Shown one piece after another: positions 21,049 to 30,481 of a stretch of DNA of 34,880 nucleotides. Each line of letters starts with the position of its first letter. Position 1 is the first letter of the stretch. A program made the translations under genes and the position numbers. A model generated the notes under the pieces. The model was not told the DNA's origin, ran no database searches, and saw nothing but the letters and a program-made list of their open reading frames with translations. This DNA comes from Darksidea phi (taxonomy: Eukaryota > Ascomycota > Dothideomycetes > Pleosporales > Lentitheciaceae), in the NCBI GenBank assembly GCA_030770425.1, contig JASJFT010000328.1, positions 1 through 34,880 on the forward strand, given 5' to 3'.

Positions 21049-22696
21049 ATGTCCCTTCAATTGGATACCGGCGACAGAAGTCCTAGTTCAGATGAGTCCT
21101 TGAAAGAGTTGGCTTTGCCGTCCCCACCACCAAGCGACGAGGAGAGCCGCAGCAATTGTGTTGCAGAGGAAGGCGCTAAAATTGAAGGTGGATTGCGTGC
21201 TTGGCTTACTGTCATGGGCTCCTCTCTCGTCTACTTCGCCTCCTTTGGCATCATCAACAGCTTTGGATTTTTCCAAAGCTACTACGAAAAAAATCTCCCT
21301 TCGGGCATTCCGGCGTCGACCATCTCCTTTGTTGGCACCATTCAACTAACATTGATGAACTTGCTTGCTGCACCGGCGGGCTCGCTGTTCGACTGCTATG
21401 GCTTCAAGGCACTCTTCCATTCTCCTCCGTTCAAGCTAGACCTAACGAGCGCAGGCCCTCTACATCTTCTCCGGCATCGGCTGCTCGGGCGCATTACTCT
21501 GCCTCTCCTTTGTCCAACCCGGTTCGCTATGGCAGGTCTTCCTCGTTCAAGGCGTCTTCCTCGGCATCGCAATCGCATTCGGAGCGCAACCGGCGCTAGT
21601 CATAGCAGGCCACCATTTTGTGCGCCGACGCGGCCTTGTGTTGGGTATAATAGCCGCTGCCGGAAGCGTTGGGGGTGTTTGCTTCCCGGTTATATTCACG
21701 CAACTCGTGAATATGCCGTCAATCGGATTCGCTTGGTCGTTGAGAGTGGTGGCTTCGATTGTTGCGTAAGTGGCTCGGCTTTATGCGTGGTACGTGGTAG
21801 GATGGAAGCTGATGGAAGAACAGGTGCTGCTACGCTATTGCATTCTCGATCTCCTGTAAAAAGCATGACGCGGAGCCGTTCGAATCCTGGAAGAGGCTGT
21901 TGGATTTCGAGGGTTTCCTGGATCGGCGGTACTGTGTTTTGGCGGCTGGTGCGTTCGTCGCCATGCTTGGACAGTTCGTTCCATACTACTACATCGGTGA
22001 GCGCTCCTGCAATTCTCTTTCCGCTCCTGCATATCCACTCACATCCACTAGGCTCTTACATGACGGTCGTAAATCCCCAATCTCCTGCCAAAGACTACCT
22101 TCTTCCCTTGATGAATGCATCGAGCTTCGTGGGCAGGATCCTGTAAGCAAGCTCAGCGAACCTATATCTCCCTTGCCCCTCATCTTACGTGCGCGCGACC
22201 CTTCTTTCTAACACGTATCTTAGGGGCGGACTTGCAGCTGACTCCGTCGGCCCCGCCAACACCGTCTACCCCTTGACCATCTTTAGTGGTCTCCTCTGCC
22301 TTGGCACTTGGGCCGTCACTAGCTCTGTCCCCGTTCTAACATCCTTCGTCTCACTTTACGGCTTCTGCAGTGGCGTCTTCATCGCTGTGTTACCCACCGT
22401 TATCGCGCAAATCACACCTTTAACAAAGCTAGGCGGACGCATTGGCGCGTTCTATAGCGTGTGCGCAATCGCGCAACTGGTTGGGAGCCCGATCGGTGGG
22501 GCATTGATACGAACCACGGGTGATGCGGACGGGTATTTAGGATTGATATTGTTTGCAGTAGGTTCCAGTGATGGGAGGGTATGGTGCGGCGTGACACAAG
22601 GCTGACGTGATTCAGGGTACTACGCTTCTCGCGGGAGGCATTGTCGTACTTGGGAGTCGATTGTTGCACAGTCGGAGCTTGCGGACACGTTACTAA
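21049..22696 (+). CDS. MFS transporter, monocarboxylate-permease type (6 exons)
   Basis: Model: join(21049..21408, 21455..21765, 21824..21996, 22052..22142, 22224..22557, 22616..22696), 449 aa. It probably moves an organic anion or small metabolite across the plasma membrane by proton coupling; the substrate cannot be told. The N-terminus is a polar, Ser/Glu/Pro-rich cytosolic leader. It is followed by the first helix motif EGGLRAWLTVMGSSLVYFAS, typical of fungal MCT-like carriers, then FGIINSFGFFQSYYE and LFDCYGFK. Further helices include GSLWQVFLVQGVFLGIAIAF and RRGLVLGIIAAAGSVGG, plus later GVFIAVLPTVIAQI and GGRIGAFYSVCAIAQLVGSP. Four introns are GT-AG (GTAAGT, GTGAGC, GTAAGC, GTAGGT). 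The first, 21409-21454, starts with GC rather than GT but restores the frame exactly and has a CTAAC branch site. Length is normal to slightly short for the family. Confidence 0.88.
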
Positions 22697-24358
22697 GTGA
22701 CATCAAGAGGTAGTGGATTGTGTGATAGGTTGGGCTGGACGGGCAAAAGTTTAGTGTAATAAGACTACACATATAGCATTTGGTACTCAAATAGATGGTT
22801 GGAGATCTATTTGAGTAAACCTTCTATATAGGGTAGTACTTTCTCTTCTTCCTTAAAGTAGTTTAACCTTAGCCTACTTTCTTAACTTTTATTATTAATA
22901 CGAATACCTAGCTTAAGTATTCTAAGTATTTGATTTGGATTTATATAGTGGGAGTCTCTTATACTCTAGTTCTATAATAAATACAAATATATATTAATTA
23001 CCAACGTAGAGAAATTCTAGAATAAAATAGAACTAGATTAGAACCATACTATCTTAGATTTTAGTAGAATAAAAAGAGGATAGGTATAATATAAGATTAA
23101 GAAGAATAAGAATAAGAAACGTAAAGATCTTTATAAAGAATAATATATTATTATTAAAAGAAAGACTAAGAATAGTATTAAAGTCTATTATATATTAGTT
23201 ATTAGATCGATTAGAGATAGTAAGTATAAAAGAATAAAGATTAGATTAATTTAAAGTAATTATATAGTAAGAGAGAAGCTTAGTATACGAGTCGTCTAAA
23301 TAACTTTATATTAGAAAATCTAGAAAAGTAACCGACGTATATATAAATTTCCTATTAAATTATAATATATAGTTAATATATAGGCTCGGTCTAACGTTAC
23401 CTATATTATAGATACTTGGTTATCTAGGGTAACTATAGAGATAAACCAATCTATACTAGAAGTTTAATAGAATATATTATAGATTAAGTAATAGTTTATA
23501 CTACGATATAGTCGCGTAGCTAGCTATTTAAATATCGCTTTTGAATATTCTAGGCAAGCTTACTACTAAGATTATTGCCTGAGGTGAGTCTTAAGCACTT
23601 TTGCCATATTATTAGACGACCGTTACGAACGTACCTTTTGTACTAGACAGGTTAGCGGTAACCTAATTAGCGGCATTTATAGCATGCGCGTGAGAATGCA
23701 AAATACTTTCAACCCGCCACCGTTAGCAAGGAGGGCGGCCGACCCGCACCGGCCAGAGGATTGCGATAGTTTGCCACTGTAGTAGATGTCGTGAGGATGT
23801 GTTGTTGACTGGTTGTTCAAAGGGGAGATCGAATGTAGAGTTATGCTGAGCCACGCCTTGTGGGGTATCCTCGTTGGGTGCTCGGCTACTCAGGACAGTT
23901 GATCTGTATAGCTTTTTAGGTATAGAAAGTTGGTAGGGGTTGATGGCTCGCTTGCACTGACGGCTCACTTGCCGGGTACGTTATCCCCCAGTCGCAGTTC
24001 TTTTGCCTAATTTCTGTTTTCTTATAATAATCTCAACCTCTTAATATTACGGAATATTTTTTGCTACCTCAAACCCCGTCGGAAAGCGACCGTGAGAAGC
24101 GGGGCATAAAAGTTCACCTCATATTATGATTGGTAGGATTAAATATACTTTATCCATAATTATTGGAGGAATTCTTGCCACGGTAATAATGCATACCACC
24201 ATTAATCTGGAAACCGGAGAATTTAACAGCTCGGCTGCAGATGATGACAAGACAAACCTGACACCACACGGTTTAAAAAGGTACAATGCGCGAGCTTCTC
24301 GTCGATGAGTTCAAGCCGGCCCCACTGTTCCTCCACCAACAAAGGTGATCGATCAGAT
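22697..24358. repeat. AT-rich decayed block, RIP-like, plus promoter region of the GH54 gene
   Basis: From about 22790 to 23570 the sequence is extremely rich in A and T with many TA steps and dense stop codons in all frames, as left by RIP on an old transposon. No protein family can be read through it. A perfect 11-bp hairpin stands at its left edge. From about 23600 composition returns toward normal, with no gene recognised. CATAAAAG at 24105-24112 is a possible TATA element about 250 bp before the GH54 start. Confidence 0.65.
22785..22816. repeat. Perfect 11-bp hairpin at the edge of the AT-rich block
   Basis: ACTCAAATAGA, a ten-base loop, then TCTATTTGAGT. It lies about 90 bp after the transporter stop codon. 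It may be part of the 3' untranslated region or the boundary of the decayed element. Confidence 0.6.
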
Positions 24359-25372
24359 ATGTTGTTCTCACGACCAAGCCTGGCTCTAGGCCTTGTTGCC
24401 ATAGATTCCTTTGTCACCGCTGGGCCATGCGATATCTACTCCTCCGGCGGCACGCCCTGCATCGCCGCGCACAGCACCACTCGCGCCCTGTACAGCGCCT
24501 ACACCGGCCCCCTCTACCAGGTGAAACGTAGCGGCAACAATGCCATGACCAACATCGCGCCGCTGTCCGCCGGCGGTGTTGCCAATGCCACTGCCCAAGA
24601 TTCCTTCTGCGCCGGCGCCACCTGCCTTATCTCAATCATTTACGACCAGACTGGCCGCGGTAATCACCTCACCCAGGCTCCACCCGGTGGCTTCAAGGGT
24701 CCGGAACCCGGTGGCTACGACAAGCTGGCCGTCGCGACCGCCGCACCGGTCAAGCTGAACGGTCAGAAGGCATACGGCGTCTTTATTACGCCTGGCTCCG
24801 GCTACCGCAACAACAAAGCTAACGGCACGGCTATAGGCGATGCGTCGCAGGGCATTTACGCGGTTCTCGATGGAACTCACTATAACGGTGGCTGCTGCTT
24901 CGACTACGGCAATGCCGAGACCAGTAGTCGCGATACAGGCAACGGCCACATGGAGACCATCTACTTTGGCAACAACAAGGTCTGGGGTACTGGCGCCGGC
25001 AACGGCCCTTGGATCATGGCCGATCTCGAGAACGGCCTATTCTCTGGCATCAAACCTAAAAACAACGGCGGCAATCCGTCGATCTCCTGGCGGTTCGTCA
25101 CTGCGGTCGTTAAGGGGGCGCCAAACCTGTGGGCGATCCGTGGTGCCAACGCTGTGTCCGGCTCGCTGTCGACGTTCTACAGCGGCGCGCGCCCAGCCAA
25201 TGGGTACAACCCGATGCACAAAGAAGGCGCCATCATTCTCGGCATCGGCGGCGACAATAGCGTCGGCGCCCAGGGCACCTTCTACGAGGGCGTGATGACC
25301 TCCGGCTATCCGTCCGACACCACCGAGAACTCGGTGCAGGCCGACATCATAGCCGCCAAATACACGACGTGA
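24359..25372 (+). CDS. abfB: GH54 alpha-L-arabinofuranosidase, catalytic domain only
   Basis: Single exon, 337 aa. It would release terminal arabinofuranose from arabinan and arabinoxylan of plant cell walls. The start at 24359 gives a signal peptide (MLFSRPSLALGLVAIDSFVTA) just before the mature GPCDIYSSGGTPC; an upstream in-frame ATG at 24305 would spoil it. GH54 features are visible: YDQTGRGNHL, the vicinal Cys pair and nucleophile context CCFDYGNAE, and GIGGDNS, where the acid/base Asp is expected. Characterised AbfB proteins are about 500 aa, with a C-terminal arabinose-binding CBM42 domain. This one stops at AAKYTT, exactly at the domain border, so the CBM is absent. The gene is GC-rich at third codon positions and sits between two AT-rich blocks, as expected for a gene spared inside a repeat-rich segment or acquired by transfer. 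Confidence 0.92.
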   Translation: MLFSRPSLALGLVAIDSFVTAGPCDIYSSGGTPCIAAHSTTRALYSAYTGPLYQVKRSGNNAMTNIAPLSAGGVANATAQDSFCAGATCLISIIYDQTGRGNHLTQAPPGGFKGPEPGGYDKLAVATAAPVKLNGQKAYGVFITPGSGYRNNKANGTAIGDASQGIYAVLDGTHYNGGCCFDYGNAETSSRDTGNGHMETIYFGNNKVWGTGAGNGPWIMADLENGLFSGIKPKNNGGNPSISWRFVTAVVKGAPNLWAIRGANAVSGSLSTFYSGARPANGYNPMHKEGAIILGIGGDNSVGAQGTFYEGVMTSGYPSDTTENSVQADIIAAKYTT

Positions 25373-26519
25373 GCTGTGTGATGCACCAGCTTCACTATGT
25401 CTTAGTCCAATCCCTGCCAAAGTAACGGCGCACCTCGTGTCTCACCGACCGCGTCCTATTTAAGTTAGTTTCGTCTGTTGGTCGTTCACTGTCATCTCTG
25501 CGCTGGAATAGGAAAAGATGTAAATAAAAATGTAGTGTAATCCTATTAGGAACTCTGAACATATACTAAAGGCTAATCGGAATTGTGCAAGCAACTCCAC
25601 CTGACTATATGCTTGGACCGTAAGGTTCGTAGCGACTAGCCAAGCAATTCGTCTTTATTAAGTAGACTGCCGCCCTAACTTATCTACATCCGAGCTTCTT
25701 ATAACTATAGTCTATGGTTGGTTGTATAGGAGATCCTCCACCTGTAACGGCTTCTCAGCGGATCTATCTATCATAGTTAGCCTCATAGTCATTTGAAGTC
25801 GAGCTATAACAATAATATTCCTTAAATATTAAGGATTAAGAACGAGAGCATTACACGCGGCTAAGATTTATGTCTACGATGGTGATAGGTGTCAAGATCG
25901 TTAAGTAGAAAGTCTCTAAGAAGTACTCCAAGCCGTTCACACCTACGTAAATGAGACTATGTATATATAGGCAAACTTATTCTTATAAGTTTTAATAGCC
26001 TTCTCCCTTAAGATACCTATAGTCGATTTGCCTCCCATATCCAAGTGTCTAACAGGAATATTAGTTATTCTTATCTACGGCCTAATAGCTTAAACCAGGC
26101 CCGAATAGTATTAGGATCCTCGTAGAGAGCTCGCAGCCGATCGTAGGGTCGATTAAATCGCGTTGTAAGGCTATTAACATCCCTTACCGCGTAGCGAGAT
26201 ATACTATATACCAAGATAAATAAGAAGTACTTTAACTTTTAGTAACCGGAAAGCTTATACGTATAATAAATATTACTATATTTCTACGAAAATAATCTAT
26301 TATGGCTAATTCTAAATATCTATAATCCCTCCTACCTAAAAATTACGTTTATATCTTCGTCTTCGCGCCTAATTTATATAGCTTCTTATATCGTAGTATA
26401 ATAGGCTTCCCTCCCTATAGTATTAACCCCAAGCCTTCTTCGTTCCGGAGTGACCCGCTCGAGTATCAGCAAGGATGGTTCGTCTTTTCCCATGTACTAA
26501 TATGAGCACTATGAGCTGA
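25373..26519. repeat. AT-biased decayed sequence
   Basis: No gene is readable. From about 25540 to 26420 all frames are full of stops, TA steps are frequent, and composition is AT-biased, consistent with an old RIP-mutated transposon. No terminal repeats are discernible, so the element type is unknown. The right edge abuts the truncated peptidase gene. Confidence 0.55.
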
Positions 26520-26564
26520 TCGAGAACTAGGGAAACTGGTCCAGCTATCTCTGGCGACGTTGCT

Positions 26565-27476
26565 ATGAAAGAATTTACTAGACAGTGTATCGATTTTGGA
26601 TCAAGGAACGCTTCTGCCTGTGCCCTTCTCCGCCCCAACCTCACAGCCGACGCACTATACGAACAGCTCTACGAGCTCACCCAAGAAGCTAAGCGCCAGC
26701 CCATCATCATGGGCCCTAATGTCACAACCGATATAGTCACATACGAAAAGATCAAGCGGGCTACCGATACAGCTCTCCGTTTTGGTATCCAGTTCGCGCC
26801 TAACTTGGCCGGTTACCTTAACAGCATCCTCATCCGCGATACTCCCGAGTACAACCACACCCACTACCTCGCCTACCGCTTCGACATCCTGCCGGATGAC
26901 TTCCCTAGTGTAGATAACACGCAGCTCACGCGCTGCTCTGATGCTATGTACCGCGCTGACGAGCTCGCCGACATTGAGGACCGCGTCCAAGAAATAACGG
27001 AAAGCGGATACTGGAATGGTGATCAATTCACCAGCTCTTACATGATGTGCGCGCTGTGGAAGGTTCAGGCCAAGGAGCGCTACGAAGGCGATTTTAGAGC
27101 TAAGACAAAGAATCCCGTACTGCTTATCGGTTCGCTATATGATGTCCGCACCCCGATTTCTGGAGCTTATGCAGCCAACAAAACGCTTGAGGGAAGTGTT
27201 GTGCTACAGCACAATGGTCTCGGAGTAAGTTTACACTAGACAACCCGTCCCTTGGTCTTCGTGTACAAGTGAAATAAAGCTAAAGGATACATTTGCTAAC
27301 GAGATTGGTAGCATTCCATCATGTACAGCCCCGGAATCTGCGCTATTGCAGTCAGCGCTGAATATTTTGCTAACGAAACAATGCCGGAGGAGGGGACCGT
27401 GTGTGAGCAGGACTTTGGTATCTTCTCTGGAAAGAAGCTAAAAGATACCCTAAATCTGCTTGAAGGATCTTTGTAA
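26565..27476 (+). pseudogene. 5'-truncated tripeptidyl-aminopeptidase-like alpha/beta hydrolase
   Basis: Open frame join(26565..27224, 27312..27476), 274 aa; one 87-nt intron starting GTAAGT. The coding texture extends slightly upstream (open from 26520). Fungal secreted S33 peptidases of the TAP type are about 550-600 aa. This copy matches only the second half: the lid region, a GSLYDVRTP segment with the catalytic Asp, and NGLGHSIMYSPGIC with the catalytic His, followed by the C-terminal EGTVCE cysteine region. The N-terminal half with the GxSxG nucleophile is missing and is replaced by AT-rich decayed sequence. It is therefore almost certainly inactive as a peptidase, although the remaining frame is intact. 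Loss looks recent, or the fragment may still be expressed. Confidence 0.7.
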
Positions 27477-27951
27477 GCCTAGGGCCACATCATATGACTG
27501 CTCTGCAGGCATGATTACTGCGTCCGACTACTTTAGAGCTCAGATCACACACTTGTACATACACACATCAATACACTCATACATGAGACCCAATACTAGT
27601 GTCACCCCTTGCTTACAGAAGCTTACAGTTTATACAGTTTATACAGTCTATACAGTCTATACAGCAAGGAAACGCACCGGAGAGACATGGAGTGGATGGC
27701 TCTCTTGTGGATGCCCGGTTCAACCCCCCTTCGTAAACCTGACTTGGTCGCCGTGACTAAGGGATGTCCGGGTTCTAGGTGGCCGCATCAAAACTCACGC
27801 TGGGATCTACAGTATGCTTTCGGCGTAGAACAAAGGCCACCTGGGCCTTTCACACGGCTGCTAAGAGTGGAGACTTCAAAGAAGTAATAGTACAGAGTAA
27901 TGAGATCCTGGATTTGGCTCCCAACGAGGACCCATCGTTATTATTGCCTTG
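27477..27951. other. Intergenic region with a 9-bp microsatellite
   Basis: Between the truncated peptidase (+) and the orphan gene (-), which converge. No gene recognised; the frames crossing the microsatellite encode only repeated YSL. Confidence 0.5.
27622..27666. repeat. 9-bp tandem repeat, about five units
   Basis: Units of TATACAGTT / TATACAGTC in exact 9-bp register, the first and last degenerate. Confidence 0.85.
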
Positions 27952-29049
27952 TTAGTGCCATTGTCGTCCTTTATACTGTTCGTTCACATAATCTTCAGCT
28001 GCTTTTGCTTTTTTCTTTTCCTCCTCGATCTCTAAAGCTCGTTCGGAAGCGCGGCGTGCTGCAGCTTCCAGAGCCTGCTCAGCTTGCATTTGCCGGTGGT
28101 TGAACTCAGCAAGGCTTATACCCACATCAGGAATCCAAATTTCCGTCGGAGCGATGCTGTAAGTCTGTTTAAGCTGGGCCAGCGCGTACAGCTTCCCGGG
28201 CTCTAACGTCGGATACTCTGAGGTCCAGTCGTCCGGCTTATACATTACTGGCTGGAGGTAGTGGTCTCTAGGCCATGTGTCTGAAAATTGGGGATCATGC
28301 ACCTCACCCCAAAAGATCCCCTTATGTACCTGTGAATCGAGCAGCTCGTAATTCTCTGATATGCTCTTACCCTGACATCTAGGGCACTTCTCGTCTTCCC
28401 TGAAATCATCGGTCGCAATCCTGCCGGCGATTGCTCCCACAGGATCTTCCGGATGTTGCTCGAGAACCCAAGATGCTGGCGGGATCTTTGTTAAAACACG
28501 GTCGCATCCTTTGTAATCGCGACCATGTATGAGAGCGTTGCGCTTAACGATTGGACAAACTATGCGATTGGGAGCGATGTCGATCTGCCAGGCCCAGTGC
28601 TGGTTTCCAGTCTCTACAGTTTGACCGTCTTCACCCTTCCTATAATGCTCCACGCACTTTGTGCCACTGATGATGCGCAACGCGCAAAGGCAATTGCCCC
28701 AGTTAGGCTTTTCCATGATGACATTATAGTTGTGAAAATCCTCCCTGGATTGAGCTTCGTCGGCTATCTGTCGTACCACGTCCTGATGTAAAGTTTTGAG
28801 CCCTAGGCGTAGGTCCGTTCGCCAGGCTTTGGGCCTGTCGCCGGTCCAGTTTCCTTCAGTAGGCGTTCCTTCAGGCAATGGCTCGAGTACCCTATCCGGG
28901 TTGGCCCATGGGTTGTCGCCGATCTTGTACCTTTCCAACCATCTTGGATGAATCCGCTCTGGATATATTTGATGGGACACGTCTTCGCTCTCTACATCGT
29001 AGGCACGGTGTTGCAAACGACCTATCACAAAATTGGACTGCTCGGCCAT
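27952..29049 (-). CDS. Unrecognised 365-aa protein
   Basis: A single open frame with no family I recognise. There is no signal peptide and no transmembrane segment. The N-terminal part is acidic/aromatic (HQIYPERIHPRWLERYKIG, DNPWANPDRVLEPLP). Central cysteines (NCLCALRIISGTKC; later IVCPIVKR and EKCPRCQGKSI) could bind a zinc ion, but spacing fits no standard finger. The last ~65 residues are a probable coiled coil (QMQAEQALEAAARRASERAL then EIEEEKKKAKAAEDYV). The frame is long, uninterrupted and of ordinary amino-acid composition, and a TATA box stands at the right distance upstream, so I think it is a real gene. Its position among decayed repeats suggests a lineage-specific accessory gene. 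Confidence 0.7.
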   Translation of the reverse strand: MAEQSNFVIGRLQHRAYDVESEDVSHQIYPERIHPRWLERYKIGDNPWANPDRVLEPLPEGTPTEGNWTGDRPKAWRTDLRLGLKTLHQDVVRQIADEAQSREDFHNYNVIMEKPNWGNCLCALRIISGTKCVEHYRKGEDGQTVETGNQHWAWQIDIAPNRIVCPIVKRNALIHGRDYKGCDRVLTKIPPASWVLEQHPEDPVGAIAGRIATDDFREDEKCPRCQGKSISENYELLDSQVHKGIFWGEVHDPQFSDTWPRDHYLQPVMYKPDDWTSEYPTLEPGKLYALAQLKQTYSIAPTEIWIPDVGISLAEFNHRQMQAEQALEAAARRASERALEIEEEKKKAKAAEDYVNEQYKGRQWH

Positions 29050-29121
29050 ACTCTAAGATGTCGAGCTGATGTAGGTAAAATGTTATATGGAAAGATGCAG
29101 GTTGTACTTCGAACATCGGGC

Positions 29122-29129
29122 TATTTATA
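29122..29129 (-). promoter_or_regulatory. TATA box of the orphan gene
   Basis: TATAAATA on the minus strand, about 73 bp before the ATG at 29049. Canonical sequence and spacing for a fungal core promoter. It lies between the start codon and the 55-bp repeat array. Confidence 0.65.
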
Positions 29130-29137
29130 CCTATGTG

Positions 29138-29343
29138 AATGAGTCCATTTGAAGGGACTCACGTATGAGTCCATTGAAGAAACTCACACACGTATTAGTC
29201 CATGTGAAGGGACTCACGTATGAGTCCATTGAAGAAACTCACACACGTATTAGTCCATGTGAAGGGACTCACGTATGATTCCATTGAAGAAACTCACCAC
29301 GTATTAGTCCATGTGAAGGGACTCACGTATGAGTCCATTGAAG
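29138..29343. repeat. 55-bp tandem repeats, three full units plus partial ends, hairpin-forming
   Basis: Full units begin at 29165, 29220 and 29275 (the last is 54 bp), with half units on each side. Each unit consists of two similar halves, ATGAGTCCATTGAAGAAACTCACACACGTAT-like and TAGTCCATGTGAAGGGACTCACGT-like. Each junction forms the near-palindrome GGACTCACGTATGAGTCC (29155-29172, 29210-29227, 29319-29336; one base changed at 29265-29282). The array ends about 10 bp upstream of the minus-strand TATA box. This placement suggests binding sites for a dimeric factor or a structure affecting transcription. The half-site TGAGTCC is close to, but not, the Gcn4/AP-1 site. Confidence 0.85.
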
Positions 29344-30037
29344 AGATGCGCCTTCAATGATTGGTTGTATCACTCCACATCTCTCCGTTACACAGAACTA
29401 GTTACTATGCAACCAGAGTCGAAGTCCTACAGGCACCCCTATCCAGTGAAACAGTTTAGAATAATACGCCAGGTAAAATTCACATCATTGCTATCGGTCG
29501 TCGCTTGATGTTGCATCAAAGCCACCGTGGCTCGCCCAGCCACACCCATCCCCATCAGCGAGCACGCGCACTGCAAATCTGACCTCATCTCTCCACGTTC
29601 AAAGACGACCATCGCAGTCGTCGCCTCATCTCACTCAATAAAGCGCGGTGGATGCCGTATTTGCGCATATGCCGATTCCACCCATGACGTCGTCAGAGCG
29701 GCCTTCCCCGCTGCCGATCACACCCGTTGCGGCGTCCCTGCAGCACCGCAGCGTGTCGCTCTATGGCTGCCTTTGTCGAAATCGATAACAGAGTTCAGGC
29801 GTGCGAGATGTAATGTTGCACGGCAAGGATGTCTGTTGGTGGGGGCTGGAATCTAATGGAACTGCGCACGGTGAGCTTACGGTGGTCATACAAGCTTCGA
29901 GATGTCATCGGGGGTATATAGGACCCGATCACCCCATTGTTGGAGCTTACATCTAGCCACTACAGACTACGTTCCTCGTTTTACACGCTATCGATTCGCC
30001 TTGCCCTCGACGCTCGCTTCCAACCTCATTCAGCAAT
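29344..30037. other. Divergent intergenic region
   Basis: Upstream of both the orphan gene (-) and the small secreted protein gene (+). Apart from the TATA-like element near 29915 no distinct structure or gene is recognised. Confidence 0.45.
29915..29920 (+). promoter_or_regulatory. TATA-like element before the small secreted protein gene
   Basis: TATATA in the context GGGGTATATAGGACC, about 120 bp before the ATG at 30038. A plausible core promoter; pyrimidine-rich sequence follows, as is usual near fungal transcription starts. Confidence 0.4.
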
Positions 30038-30481
30038 ATGCTCGTCTCGAGCCCTACCGTCCTCACGACCCTTGTCGCTCTCACAGCGGCCTCACCCCTC
30101 GTTCCACGAGCTGGCGGCCCAGCAATAAAGCCCATCCCCTCGACTTGCACCGTCTCGAACCCGTACCCTACCGGCACGGCCTTTCTCCCCGTCCTCCCCG
30201 CAGGCGAGGTCCCCCTCTACTCCGCCTACTACCCCTCGCCCTCCCCAAATAAAACAATGCTGTCGGAGCAATGCCTCGAACAGTGCTACGGCTATGGTGA
30301 CAGCACAGAGTGCCACGCTGCATTCTGGGCCGAGAACGTGAAAGTACCGGAGGGCTTTCGTGGGGCAGGGAATCTCATGGCAGCGTGTGTCCTGTTCACG
30401 CGCCCGCTTACGGAGAAGGATTTCGAGGCCGCGCCGATGGGACAGGCCACAGATGCGTATACAAGAAACCTTGCGTGCTGA
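30038..30481 (+). CDS. Small secreted six-cysteine protein, effector candidate
   Basis: 147 aa, single exon. A signal peptide is clear (MLVSSPTVLTTLVALTAAS), followed by PLVPRAGG. The mature part contains exactly six cysteines: Cys37, 79, 83, 92, 117 and the C-terminal Cys147. That is enough for three disulfides, with the cluster C-x3-C-x8-C (CLEQCYGYGDSTEC) in the middle. One N-glycosylation motif (NKT at 71) lies in a Pro/Ser/Tyr-rich stretch. Size, secretion signal and cysteine content fit apoplastic proteins of plant-associated fungi. The cysteine cluster is faintly reminiscent of PAN/apple-like modules, but I cannot assign it. Neighbouring decayed repeats are also typical for effector genes. 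Function is inferred from these properties only. Confidence 0.75.
   Translation: MLVSSPTVLTTLVALTAASPLVPRAGGPAIKPIPSTCTVSNPYPTGTAFLPVLPAGEVPLYSAYYPSPSPNKTMLSEQCLEQCYGYGDSTECHAAFWAENVKVPEGFRGAGNLMAACVLFTRPLTEKDFEAAPMGQATDAYTRNLAC

Noticed and set aside
29138..29343. CRISPR-like array
   Set aside because: The repeats are contiguous, with no unique spacers, and the genome is eukaryotic.
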